NCBI RefSeq assembly: GCF_041902845.1
Contig: NZ_CP159486.1
Coordinates: 930,001 to 994,000 of the forward strand
Direction of reading: 5' to 3'
Origin: Limibacterium fermenti
GTDB lineage: Bacteria > Bacteroidota > Bacteroidia > Bacteroidales > Dysgonomonadaceae
DNA length: 64,000 bases
This document shows positions 44,730 through 52,611 of the stretch, in pieces (position 1 is the stretch's first letter; every line of letters begins with the position of its first letter). Below the pieces are notes generated by a model, which had not been told where the DNA came from, made no database searches, and worked only from the letters and a program-made list of their open reading frames with translations. The translations under genes and the position numbers were made by a program.

Positions 44730-45419
44730 CTACTTCTTATTTTCGCCTTTTTTCTCCTCTTCTTTCTTTTTCGACTTTTCGGCGTTGAGTAGCGCTTTTA
44801 TTTTAGTCAATGTATATTGGGCGCGTTTGACAGGATCTTTTTTGAAAACGATTTTTCCGTTGTAGCATATTTCGGTAATATAACGATCTACATTGTCATA
44901 ATACACTTGGTTGTCCGCATTAAATTTCCGGAAAGATATTCGTTTTTGGTTTTGCTCATTGTTTAGGGTTGCAATTTCGGTAACATCCGTCGTAAGACCT
45001 TCGACAAACCCGTCGGGCATGTAGGACGTAAGTTCTTCGGCATGCGTGGTTGCATAAGCGATAGCCTCCTTGGAAGCTGCCACTCCGCCTTCGATATTAC
45101 CCGAATGGAATTCTTTACGGGCGAGGATTATTTCTTCCTTTTTCAATCCCGCCGATTGGAAGTAATTGCCCAAAAGCAATAGCTTGTCGTTGATATTCTT
45201 GCTTTTGTCTGCAATGGAGTCGGTTAGTATGGTCAGTTCTTTTTGATGTACATATTTCGACTCGATTTTTTGCAAGTCGGCCAATGAGGTTTGTGCTCCG
45301 GCCAGATAGGTTTCGTTCATGTGTTTAAACAGAGCGGTAAAAGCCGGTAGATCCGTGCCGAAGTTCCCAAATATCATGGTTGCTGCGGGTGCGTATTCTT
45401 CTTTTCTTAAATTTGCCAT
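44730..45419 (-). CDS. Unrecognised mostly helical protein
   Basis: 229 residues, no signal peptide, start MANLRKEEYAPAATMIFGNF. The composition (Leu, Lys, Glu, Ala) and the pattern TELTIL...DKSKNINDKL suggest a helical bundle; the C-terminus is a Lys/Glu tail (KSKKKEEEKKGENKK). I recognise no family. The 21-bp repeat frame lies just upstream on the same strand (12-base gap), so the two may be co-transcribed. Confidence 0.65.
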   Translation of the reverse strand: MANLRKEEYAPAATMIFGNFGTDLPAFTALFKHMNETYLAGAQTSLADLQKIESKYVHQKELTILTDSIADKSKNINDKLLLLGNYFQSAGLKKEEIILARKEFHSGNIEGGVAASKEAIAYATTHAEELTSYMPDGFVEGLTTDVTEIATLNNEQNQKRISFRKFNADNQVYYDNVDRYITEICYNGKIVFKKDPVKRAQYTLTKIKALLNAEKSKKKEEEKKGENKK

Positions 45420-45431
45420 AACATCGATTTT

Positions 45432-45899
45432 TTAGTTATTAATTATCATTCGTTTGTTTATAAATAAATTATTTTGAATAGTATCGGACATTTCATACCG
45501 AAAATTATTCACTGCATAAAATGAATTTAATATATCATAAGTTCGATTCTTCATCGCACGATTAAAAGTGCTCAACGCACAATATAATTTGCCTATCGCA
45601 CGATATAAAATACTTATTACATAAGGAAAAATACTTATTACATAAGGAAAATTGGTTATTACATAAAGGGAATTTAATATTTCACGAGAGAAACAAGCTT
45701 TTGCACAACAAAAATTTCGCTTTGCACGATGTAAATTGATCTTTTCAGAAAGTAAAAGGGTTATTTTGCCCTGCACATTATTCACCTTGCTCGGGTTTTT
45801 AACAAGTTCACTCGGGTGATTGACACTCACGCATCGGATTTTACATGCGGTGCTTGGTTTTTTTCCTATTATACACCATTCAACGTTCATTGCATACAT
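45432..45899 (-). CDS. Heptapeptide-repeat ORF of unknown function
   Basis: A 155-codon open frame made of about 22 successive 7-residue units, for example ITNFPYV, ISIFPYV, ISILYRA, IGKLYCA, LSTFNRA, ILNSFYA, VNNFRYE. Consensus is roughly hydrophobic-x-N-F/L-x-Y/R/C-A/V/E. The DNA period is 21 bases and codon-aligned. It starts MYAMNVEWCIIGKKPST and has no signal peptide. The frame stays open in an AT-rich region where other frames are full of stops, which favours coding, but a non-coding helical-phase repeat would give the same picture. I know no named family. Confidence 0.4.
   Translation of the reverse strand: MYAMNVEWCIIGKKPSTACKIRCVSVNHPSELVKNPSKVNNVQGKITLLLSEKINLHRAKRNFCCAKACFSREILNSLYVITNFPYVISIFPYVISILYRAIGKLYCALSTFNRAMKNRTYDILNSFYAVNNFRYEMSDTIQNNLFINKRMIINN
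45471..45890. repeat. Degenerate 21-bp tandem repeat, ~20 units
   Basis: Units such as CGCACGATATAAAATACTTAT (45597-45617) and the near neighbours at 45618 and 45639 recur every 21 bases over ~420 bases. CTCGGGT recurs in phase at 45790 and 45811. 21 bases is two turns of B-DNA, so the AT tracts lie on one face of the helix. Confidence 0.85.
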
Positions 45900-46074
45900 G
45901 TTAAAAAAACCTGTATACCTTTTTTCTATGTTTATTGCGGTTTGATTGCGCTGCAGTTCTATATGGCGGCGTATTTTTCAAATCGTTAGATGCTGCAATA
46001 TTAGAGATCTTTTTTGAGATAAACAAATTTTCCGGAGATTTTTTATATGATTATCCGCAAAACGACCTAAAGGT
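45900..46074. other. Intergenic stretch without a supported gene
   Basis: AT-rich sequence between the repeat frame and a palindrome. No reading frame or hairpin stands out. Confidence 0.5.
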
Positions 46075-46188
46075 AACCCCTCCGCTCGTTCCTCGCTCGT
46101 CCCCTTATGCTTAGGGGACAGTTGCGGAGTGCAACTTCTCTACTCTCCCCCTTACGATAAGGGGAGTACCGCGAAGCGGGGAGGGGTT
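46075..46188. repeat. Palindromic REP-like element
   Basis: 114 bases bounded by AACCCCTCCGC and GCGGGGAGGGGTT. Inside lie CCCCTTATGCTTAGGGG, AGTTGCGGAGTGCAACT and CCCCCTTACGATAAGGGG hairpins. No coding frame. Confidence 0.75.
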
Positions 46189-46237
46189 AAAAAAGAAATT
46201 GGACGCTTTGCAGATAATCAATTTTTTTTATAAGTAA

Positions 46238-46407
46238 TTCAAGTTTAGCAAGTTATTTCTCTTAAAAGCCAACGGGTTGTAGCTTACAGTTAACAGTTAC
46301 CTTCTACTGCTTACTATTGACTTCTCACTTCTTACTCCTAACTGTTCGTAATTTGTAATTTGTAATTTGTAATTTGTAATTTCTTAAAATCCCTTGCGAA
46401 ACTTGAG
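46238..46407. mobile_element. MITE-like element B (same ends as element A)
   Basis: Inverted ends TTCAAGTTTAGCAAG (46238-46252) and CTTGCGAAACTTGAG (46393-46407) match those of element A except one base. The interior differs completely, being filled with period-7 words. GTAA occurs just outside both ends. No open frame. Confidence 0.55.
46276..46382. repeat. Period-7 repeats inside element B (GTAATTT x5 and xxxTxAC words)
   Basis: From about 46282: AGTTAAC, AGTTACC, TTCTACT, GCTTACT, ATTGACT, TCTCACT, TCTTACT, CCTAACT, then after GTTC five perfect GTAATTT copies. Same 7-base step as the arrays at 390 and 3040 but with other words. Confidence 0.8.
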
Positions 46408-46437
46408 TAAGAAACTGTTTCAATCTCCCCTCAATCC

Positions 46438-46845
46438 CTACCGTGTATGCCAAAGGATACTGTCCATATCGGAGTCGTAATCGGGTAGGCGGTCGGATGA
46501 TTCGGCTTTATTCCGGACGGCGGGTCTTGCTGTCCTTGGCGGGTTTTCGCGGGAAATATACCGGAAGCCGAGCCACAGCAAGACCATGAATGCCATGCCG
46601 ATAAGAAAGGTCGTAAAGTCGCGCCGCAGCTTGCGCCTCACGTTATACGGGTCGGACGGATCGTAGAGAGGATTCGGGAGCATTTCGCCGCACGACAGGC
46701 AAAAGAGTTTCTTTTCGTGTTGCATTTCGGGTGTATGAAACACATCCGCGCCGCATTTGGGGCAGGTAGTCCGGTAGATTCGGGAATCGGGGAAAACCGG
46801 AGACGGCAACTGTTTCCGGTTTTGTTTGTTGGATTGCTTTTTCAT
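46438..46845 (-). CDS. Zinc-ribbon single-pass membrane protein
   Basis: 135 residues from ATG 46845 (MKKQSNKQNRKQLPSPVFPD). An N-terminal zinc ribbon CPKC...CLSC (residues ~31-55) precedes a basic stretch (RRKLRRDF) and one membrane helix FLIGMAFMVLLWLGFRYI. The acidic C-terminus (DYDSDMDS) lies on the far side. Function unknown. Confidence 0.7.
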   Translation of the reverse strand: MKKQSNKQNRKQLPSPVFPDSRIYRTTCPKCGADVFHTPEMQHEKKLFCLSCGEMLPNPLYDPSDPYNVRRKLRRDFTTFLIGMAFMVLLWLGFRYISRENPPRTARPAVRNKAESSDRLPDYDSDMDSILWHTR

Positions 46846-46919
46846 CGTCAATCATTATCCATAAAATCGATAAAGGCTTTTTCACCTCGCCGTTCCCCAA
46901 GGTCGGTATGAAATACTAT

Positions 46920-47133
46920 AAAAAAGAGGCGCAGGAACTGTTTGACTTTACGGCTTGTCAGGCTCTACCAAAGCCCAGTCCCCAAGTAAAGCAACAGCCC
47001 CACGCCTTTTAGGCGCGAGGCGTTTGTTGCTATTATATTGGGGGCTGAAATTCAATTTGGTAGATTTGACTAGCCTGATAATATCAAAAACGCTTCTCGT
47101 TATAATCTGTAAAATGTTACGCCACCGCGTATT
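46920..47133 (-). ncRNA. ssrS: Rod-shaped structured RNA, 6S RNA candidate
   Basis: On the minus strand the 5' GGCGTAAC pairs with 3' GTTCCTGCGCC, then AGGCT/AGCCT, TCTACCAAA/TTTGGTAGA, AGCCCCCAA/TTGGGGACT and GCAACA/TGTTGC pair in order, with a CGCC..GGCG tip. This makes one long interrupted hairpin of ~200 nt ending in CTCTTTTTT. TACCTTTG (47146-47139) is a -7 box at the right distance from the 5' end. Size and shape fit 6S RNA; no family match was run, so the identity is an inference. Confidence 0.5.
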
Positions 47134-47138
47134 TCCGG

Positions 47139-47146
47139 CAAAGGTA
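47139..47146 (-). promoter_or_regulatory. -7 box for the minus-strand RNA
   Basis: TACCTTTG on the minus strand matches TAnnTTTG; the -33 region lacks a clear TTTG. Confidence 0.5.
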
Positions 47147-47301
47147 TTGTTTTTTTGCGAAAGACAGGTCTTTTGAGCCGTTATTTATTTCCTCCTGAAA
47201 AAATTAGTCAATGCTCTTGTTCGGGTTTCATTCTATTGTCCACTCCGCTTTTCAGGGTATTTTTTGCGTTGATACAATATAGAAACAATCGATTGAATAA
47301 A

Positions 47302-47334
47302 TTTCTATATAAATAATTTCTTTCGGTATCTTTG
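47302..47334 (+). promoter_or_regulatory. Probable promoter of ahpCF
   Basis: TTTC at 47302-47305, 21 bases, TATCTTTG at 47327-47334, 41 bases before ahpC. The -7 box is perfect and the -33 box has one mismatch. An OxyR site could lie upstream but I cannot define one. Confidence 0.6.
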
Positions 47335-47375
47335 CACCACAAAACAATTCAACTAAGATTAAATCAAAAAAAATT

Positions 47376-47942
47376 ATGACATCAATTATTAATTCTCAAC
47401 TCACAGAATTTAAAGTACAAGCTTATCATAAAGGAGCTTTCAAAACAGTTACTCACAACGATGTATTAGGAAAATGGGCGGTTTTCTTCTTTTATCCCGC
47501 TGATTTTACGTTTGTTTGCCCTACCGAATTGGTAGACGTGGCCGAAAAATACGACCAGTTGCAACAAATGGGTGTGGAAGTGTATTCGGTCAGTACCGAC
47601 AAACACTATACCCATAAGGCCTGGCACGATACTTCCGACAGCATTCGTAAAATCAATTATCCGATGTTGGCCGATCCGACCGGATTGTTGGCGCGTGCAT
47701 TCGGCGTGATGAAGGAAGATGAAGGAGTTGCTTACCGCGGTACGTTCGTGGTAAATCCTGCCGGTCAAATCAAAATTGCCGAAATTAATGATAACGGCAT
47801 CGGCCGTAACGCGGAAGAATTGGTTCGCAAAATAGAAGCGGCCCAGTTTGTCGCTACACATGACGGGGAAGTATGTCCTGCGAAATGGAAACAAGGTCAG
47901 GAAACCTTGAAACCCAGCATCGACTTAGTAGGTAAGATTTAA
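47376..47942 (+). CDS. ahpC: Peroxiredoxin, alkyl hydroperoxide reductase C
   Basis: 188-residue 2-Cys peroxiredoxin that reduces peroxides. Peroxidatic Cys48 in FYPADFTFVCPTELVD, resolving Cys in GEVCPAKW (~167), plus the conserved Arg region. It is reduced by AhpF, whose gene starts four bases after the stop. Confidence 0.97.
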   Translation: MTSIINSQLTEFKVQAYHKGAFKTVTHNDVLGKWAVFFFYPADFTFVCPTELVDVAEKYDQLQQMGVEVYSVSTDKHYTHKAWHDTSDSIRKINYPMLADPTGLLARAFGVMKEDEGVAYRGTFVVNPAGQIKIAEINDNGIGRNAEELVRKIEAAQFVATHDGEVCPAKWKQGQETLKPSIDLVGKI

Positions 47943-47946
47943 AACG

Positions 47947-49497
47947 ATGTTAGATGCTGCTTTAAAAGAACAACTGCAAGGTATTTTTGCCGGACTTGCC
48001 CATCGATACACGTTTGATGTCGCCGTAGCCGAACAGCACGAAAGCCGCAATGAGCTGCTGGAACTGTTGAACGATGTGTCCACGACTTCGGACAGGCTGT
48101 CGACTGAGGTCCGTTCGGGAAATGCCTTGGAGTTCGAACTGTTGAAAGACGGGGAGAAAACCGGCGTGAAGTTTCGGGCGGTGCCCAATGGGCACGAATT
48201 TACCTCGTTGCTGCTCGCCGTGCTCAATGCGGACGGGAAAGGGAAAAACCTGCCCGACGATTTTATTGCCCACCGCGTGAAATCGCTCAAAGGGCCTATC
48301 CGTTTAACGACGTATATGTCGCTGACGTGTACCAACTGCCCCGACGTGGTGCAGGCGTTGAATGTGATGGCGTTGTTGAATCCGTCCATCACGCACGAGG
48401 CGGTCGACGGGGCGATTTATCAGGAAGAAGCGGATGCCTTGAAACTGCAAGGGGTGCCGGCCGTGTTTGCCGACGGCGAACTGCTCCATGTGGGGCGTGG
48501 CGAATTCGGCGAATTGCTTTCGAAACTCGAAGAGCGCTACGGATCGGAACAATCGGCGGTGAGCAGCGCTCCGCGTGAATATGACGTGATTGTGGTGGGC
48601 GGAGGCCCTGCCGGATCGGCGGCAGCCATTTATTCGGCGCGCAAGGGACTGAAGGTGGCGGTGCTGGCCGAACGCATCGGCGGGCAAGTGAAAGAAACGC
48701 TCGGCATCGAAAACCTCATATCGGTTCCTAAAACCACCGGCGATGAGTTGGCCGACAATCTCAAACGACATATTCAGGAATATTCTGCGGATATTTTCGA
48801 ACACCGTATCGTGGAGAAAGTCGAGTTGGAAGGTAAAAACAAAGTCGTATCTGTTGCAGGAGGCGAGAAGTTCGTGGCTCCGGCGTTGATCGTGGCCACC
48901 GGCGCCAGTTGGCGCAGGCTGAATGTGCCCGGCGAAAAAGATTCCATCGGTAAAGGCGTGGCTTTTTGTCCGCATTGCGACGGGCCTTTTTATAAAGGAA
49001 AGCATGTGGCGGTGGTCGGAGGCGGAAACTCCGGTATTGAAGCCGCCATCGATTTGGCCGGCATTTGTTCCAAAGTCACGGTATTTGAATTCCTGGACGA
49101 ACTGAAAGCCGACAAAGTCTTGCAGGAGAAGGCAGCCAGCCTGCCGAATGTCGAAATCTTCCTTCATTCGCAAACGACGGAAGTCCTCAGCAACGGCGAG
49201 AAGGTCGTCGGCCTGCGCGTGAAAGACCGCAAAACCGGGCAAGAGCGCGTAGTCGATTTGGACGGCGTGTTCGTTCAGATAGGTTTGGCTGCCAACAGCG
49301 GGGTGTTTAAAGACGTCGTCGCGACCAACCGCTTCGGTGAAATCGAAGTCGATACGCATTGCCGCACCAATGTGCCGGGTATTTATGCCGCGGGCGACGT
49401 AACGACCGTACCCTACAAGCAAATCATCATTTCGATGGGCGAGGGGGCCAAAGCCGCCCTGACCGCTTTCGACGACCGGATACGCGGTGTGATATAA
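47947..49497 (+). CDS. ahpF: Alkyl hydroperoxide reductase subunit F
   Basis: 516-residue flavoprotein that passes electrons from NADH to AhpC. The N-terminal tandem thioredoxin fold holds CTNC (Cys128/131). A thioredoxin-reductase-like part follows: VIVVGGGPAGSAAAIYSARK (FAD), FCPHCDGPF (Cys341/344), VAVVGGGNSGIEAAIDLAG (NADH) and YAAGDVTTVPYKQIIISMGE. The last ~115 bases and the terminator downstream are duplicated at 52386-52563. Confidence 0.97.
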   Translation: MLDAALKEQLQGIFAGLAHRYTFDVAVAEQHESRNELLELLNDVSTTSDRLSTEVRSGNALEFELLKDGEKTGVKFRAVPNGHEFTSLLLAVLNADGKGKNLPDDFIAHRVKSLKGPIRLTTYMSLTCTNCPDVVQALNVMALLNPSITHEAVDGAIYQEEADALKLQGVPAVFADGELLHVGRGEFGELLSKLEERYGSEQSAVSSAPREYDVIVVGGGPAGSAAAIYSARKGLKVAVLAERIGGQVKETLGIENLISVPKTTGDELADNLKRHIQEYSADIFEHRIVEKVELEGKNKVVSVAGGEKFVAPALIVATGASWRRLNVPGEKDSIGKGVAFCPHCDGPFYKGKHVAVVGGGNSGIEAAIDLAGICSKVTVFEFLDELKADKVLQEKAASLPNVEIFLHSQTTEVLSNGEKVVGLRVKDRKTGQERVVDLDGVFVQIGLAANSGVFKDVVATNRFGEIEVDTHCRTNVPGIYAAGDVTTVPYKQIIISMGEGAKAALTAFDDRIRGVI

Positions 49498-49558
49498 TAT
49501 TTTTTAACCAAAGTGTTTATTTAGATAACGGGGATGTGGCTTTGAGCCATGTCCCCGC
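49382..49558 (+). repeat. ahpF 3'-end repeat, copy 1 (in the gene)
   Basis: 177 bases from the YAAGDVT codons through the stop and the terminator stem. Copy 2 at 52386-52563 differs at only about seven positions, one of them in the coding part. Confidence 0.95.
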
Positions 49559-49568
49559 CCTTATTTTT
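49530..49568 (+). terminator. Intrinsic terminator of ahpCF
   Basis: GGGGATGTGGC, loop TTTGA, GCCATGTCCCC then a T-rich tail (TTATTTTT). The stem is repeated in copy 2 at 52534-52561. Confidence 0.8.
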
Positions 49569-49774
49569 GGACTGTTTTATTTGTCTTTCAACAAAAAAAA
49601 CATTATTTTTGCCTCTAATTTTAGCACTGAAACTACACCTTTGCTGACATCGGCAAGTCTCTGAATCTTACCTTATCTATCAACGAAAGATGCAGTTCCC
49701 CCTGCTTTTTGTATTCATTTTGCGAGATAATCGCATACAATTGTAAATTAAATATCAACTTAAAGCATTTTTTT

Positions 49775-51070
49775 ATGAGATCGGGAAGCATTTATTTTTT
49801 ATTTTTATTGTTTCCGTTCCTGTTGTTATCATGCGGAAATGATGGGGAAGACACGGAACGCAAATGTATATCCGTAACTGTAAAAGCAGGTATCGAAGGC
49901 ATGAAGGTAAAATCGTCGAAAACACGTGCGTCCGGCACAAATTGGGTAGAAGGAGATTTGATAGGAATCTATATGAGTAAGAATGGCGAGTTGCTTACCC
50001 AAAACGCATTAGCTACCAATGTGAAGTATATAAACGTGGGGGAGGATGCATTTATTCCTGCCGATCCTGAAAATCCCGTTGTATATCCTCTTGACGGCTC
50101 AAAGGTCGATTTTATCGCATATTATCCCTATAAAGAAACCATAGACAATCTGATATATCCCGTAGATGTGAGCAAACAAACCGACTTGGCGGCAATCGAT
50201 CTGTTGTATTCCGGCAATGCCAAAATGAAAGATTTTACCACGCCGGATGTTGAAATAAATTTCTCTCACCGGTTGTGTAAAATCGTATTGAATTTTACGA
50301 CGAACGATGCCGGACACAGTCTGGAAGGAATATCCGCCTCAATAACCGGAGTAAATACCCAAGTTGGCTTCTCGCTGGCGGACGGAAAATTTTCGGTGCC
50401 ATCCGGAAAGAAAAATGTAGCTTTTAATATGGCATCCGATGGAAAGACTGCAGAAGCGATTTTATTGCCTGTGGAGAAGCTTGACGGTATCGGTTTGGAA
50501 TTGGAAACAGGACAAGACACCTACACTGCGGTATTAAGCGAAAAGCTTGTAAAAATCAATTCCTTAGACGAATCCACTCTTTATGCGTTGAATGTTATAC
50601 TGAATCCGAGTGGAACGGTTCCCATGTCGGTATCTTTAGGAACCATTCATGATTGGATTTCCGCTCCTTCCGAAAGTTTTTCTATGGATAAAGAAAAAAC
50701 GATTGAAAACGAAGGTGATGGAACAAAAGAGTATCCGTATTCTATTGAAGAAGCAAGAAAGCATCCGGGAAAAAGAGGTGTATGGGTAAAAGGATATATT
50801 GTCGGGTATATGAAATCGCAAAAAGGTGTAGTGGCTTTCGGAGCAAGTGGCGCCAGCGATACGAATATGGCTATAGCTACATCGCCGGATGAAACGGTTT
50901 CTTCCAATTGTATGTCCGTTGAATTGCCGACTAGCGGCTCTAAAAGAAAAGAGTTAAATTTAAAGAATAATCCCGCGAACCTCGGAAAACGAATAAAAAT
51001 ACAAGGAGATATAACTAAATACTTCGGTTTAACAGGAATCAAAGGTGGCGGCGGATTTGAATTTATGTAA
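49775..51070 (+). CDS. Fimbrillin-like lipoprotein with DUF6359-type C-terminus
   Basis: 431 residues from ATG 49775 (MRSGSIYFLFLLFPFLLLSC). Lipobox FLLLSC gives Cys20. The middle, with WVEGDLIGIYMSKNGELLTQ and FIAYYPYKE and FSHRLCKIVLNF, fits the fimbrillin/Mfa-like family of surface adhesins or minor fimbrial subunits. The C-terminal part GTKEYPYSIEEARKHPGKRG, VWVKGYIVGYM resembles DUF6359, a small OB-like domain. A longer frame from 49709 adds an unlikely leader before the signal. It lies inside the ahpF-bounded insertion. Confidence 0.85.
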   Translation: MRSGSIYFLFLLFPFLLLSCGNDGEDTERKCISVTVKAGIEGMKVKSSKTRASGTNWVEGDLIGIYMSKNGELLTQNALATNVKYINVGEDAFIPADPENPVVYPLDGSKVDFIAYYPYKETIDNLIYPVDVSKQTDLAAIDLLYSGNAKMKDFTTPDVEINFSHRLCKIVLNFTTNDAGHSLEGISASITGVNTQVGFSLADGKFSVPSGKKNVAFNMASDGKTAEAILLPVEKLDGIGLELETGQDTYTAVLSEKLVKINSLDESTLYALNVILNPSGTVPMSVSLGTIHDWISAPSESFSMDKEKTIENEGDGTKEYPYSIEEARKHPGKRGVWVKGYIVGYMKSQKGVVAFGASGASDTNMAIATSPDETVSSNCMSVELPTSGSKRKELNLKNNPANLGKRIKIQGDITKYFGLTGIKGGGGFEFM

Positions 51071-51072
51071 AT

Positions 51073-51216
51073 CCTATAGATGAAACAGTATTATATCGGG
51101 GACTATTAAGAGATAGAGTTTCCTATTTAATGGCTACGGCCGGCCTATTGGAACTTTATTATGAAAAACGGTTAGGAGATTTTTCGCCCAACCGTCTTTT
51201 AGTGTACCGTGCATGA
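51073..51216 (+). pseudogene. Unidentified ORF fragment
   Basis: An open stretch without a start reads PIDETVLYRGLLRDRVSYLM, then ATAGLLELYYEKRLGDFSPN and RLLVYRA before a stop. I do not recognise it. It begins right after the fimbrillin stop codon in another context, as expected of junction debris. Confidence 0.35.
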
Positions 51217-51324
51217 AGTCGGCTATGTGAGAGGGATGAAGTACCTTGGGGTTAGTTTCTATATCCACTCGGAGTAATGGCATGGGATAGTATACGCACA
51301 GCGTAAGGAGAATCGCTGCGCTCC

Positions 51325-51520
51325 TTTATCATGGGCTGGTTTGATACTTCAAGCTGGCGGATACGAAGAGCAAACTCCACGAAATGGACATGTGGTATCG
51401 ACGGCGATTGCGGATGTGTATCTGGAAGCACTAGAAGAGGATAAAGACTCGGTTCAGAAACTTTATGAAATATGGAATAGACAAGTCTCAGGCATGGCAA
51501 TGGCAAATTATTCTATGTTG
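51325..51520 (+). pseudogene. Group II intron reverse transcriptase/maturase remnant
   Basis: One frame reads FKLADTKSKLHEMDMWYRRR, LRMCIWKH, stop, KRIKTRFRNFMKYGIDKSQA, WQW. This is the LtrA-type maturase C-terminal motif (LADxKxKL...RRRLRMCIWKQWK), with a nonsense codon in place of the Trp/Gln region and frameshifts on both sides. I see no domain V. It marks an old intron insertion. Confidence 0.7.
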
Positions 51521-51658
51521 ACGGACTGTTACCGTAAAGTTGTATCGTAAGTAAGAAACTACTTTACTTTCCTCCTACTTGATAAAATAATTCGGAGTTA
51601 ATTTGATATTAATAGTAATATCATTGTCTTTGTCGTGTAGTAATTAAACGATAGATAA

Positions 51659-51846
51659 ATGAAGTATTCTGAACTTGAACGGAAATTAAAAAAGCAGGAT
51701 GCTACCTGGATGGAGAAATGAACGGACATCCGTTGTGGTATAGCCCGATCACCGGAAAGTATTTTAAAATGGGTCACCACAAAAACAAGGAAGTAGCATC
51801 GGGAACATTAAAAAGTATTATGGACGACTCAGGGGTTAAAAAATAA
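51659..51846 (+). pseudogene. hicA: hicA toxin, frameshifted at an A6 tract
   Basis: Starts MKYSELERKLKK, then the frame must shift at AAAAAA (51688-51693; seven As would keep it) to read AGCYLDGEMNGHPLWYSPIT, GKYFKMGHHKNKEVASGTLK, SIMDDSGVKK. That composite is a typical small HicA mRNA interferase with GHP and GHHK histidines. As written, translation ends after MKYSELERKLKKQDATWMEK. Real inactivation, slippage or base-call error remain open. Confidence 0.85.
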
Positions 51847-51870
51847 CCCCTGAGAAAAAAATATAAAGAG

Positions 51871-52281
51871 ATGAGAACAGTTAAAGCATTTATAGAAAGA
51901 TCAAGTGAAGGGGATTACAGTGTTTATGTGGATCATGACAATAAAACACTGAATTACGGTATACATGGAATGGGGGGTACTGCAAGGGATGCTGTCGATG
52001 ATTTTATTTCTGCGTATAAAACGATGAAAGAGTTTTATATGCAGAAGGGTAAAAAGTTTGTAGAGGCTGAGTTTGAGTTTGTTTACGATACTGCATCTTT
52101 TCTACAGTTCTATAGTTCTTATTTTACTCTCGCCGGATTATCCCGCTTGACAGGAATCGCTCAGGGACAATTAAGTCACTATGTGAACGGTACCCGGAAT
52201 CCGAGTAGGCGGACTATTGAAAAGATTGACACTTCTATTCAGGATTTTGCTAAAAACTTAAGTCAGGTTCAAGTCGTTTAA
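51871..52281 (+). CDS. hicB: HicB antitoxin
   Basis: 136 residues, 24 bases after hicA. The N-terminal half (VKAFIERSSEGDYSVYVDHD) is the partial RNase H fold of HicB; the C-terminal half (FTLAGLSRLTGIAQGQLSHY, VNGTRNPSRRTIEKID) is an XRE-like helix-turn-helix. It neutralises HicA and represses the operon. It is intact beside a broken toxin and ends in a strong terminator. Confidence 0.9.
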   Translation: MRTVKAFIERSSEGDYSVYVDHDNKTLNYGIHGMGGTARDAVDDFISAYKTMKEFYMQKGKKFVEAEFEFVYDTASFLQFYSSYFTLAGLSRLTGIAQGQLSHYVNGTRNPSRRTIEKIDTSIQDFAKNLSQVQVV

Positions 52282-52309
52282 TTATTACACATACGATGCT
52301 TGACCCTTG

Positions 52310-52338
52310 CCGTCCCGGATATCCGGGGCGGTTTTTTT
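52310..52338 (+). terminator. Intrinsic terminator of hicAB
   Basis: CCGTCCCGG, loop ATAT, CCGGGGCGG and seven Ts, 28 bases after the hicB stop. Confidence 0.92.
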
Positions 52339-52385
52339 GTATGTTGGGCATACATTTATTCTGTCAGGGTGTAAGTCTTTCTTCT

Positions 52386-52563
52386 TTTATGCTGCGGGCG
52401 ACGTAACGACCGTACCCTACAAGCAAATCATCATTTCGATGGGCGAGGGGGCCAAAGCCGCCCTGACCGCTTTCGACGACCGGATACGCGGTGTGATATA
52501 ATAGTTTTATGACCGAAGTGTTTATTTAGATAGCGGGGATGTGGCCTTGAGCCATGTCCCCGC
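52386..52563 (+). repeat. ahpF 3'-end repeat, copy 2 (orphan)
   Basis: 178 bases repeating the last ~115 coding bases of ahpF plus its stop and terminator stem, ~96% identical to copy 1. No upstream ahpF sequence accompanies it. Confidence 0.95.
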
Positions 52564-52611
52564 TGTATCTTTGTTTTTGGGATAGGTGAAATTCTTCAGA
52601 TAAAAACCATT

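Noticed and set aside
45471..45890. CRISPR-like array in the 21-bp repeat
   Set aside because: Units are contiguous and degenerate, with no conserved repeat/unique spacer alternation and no cas genes nearby.
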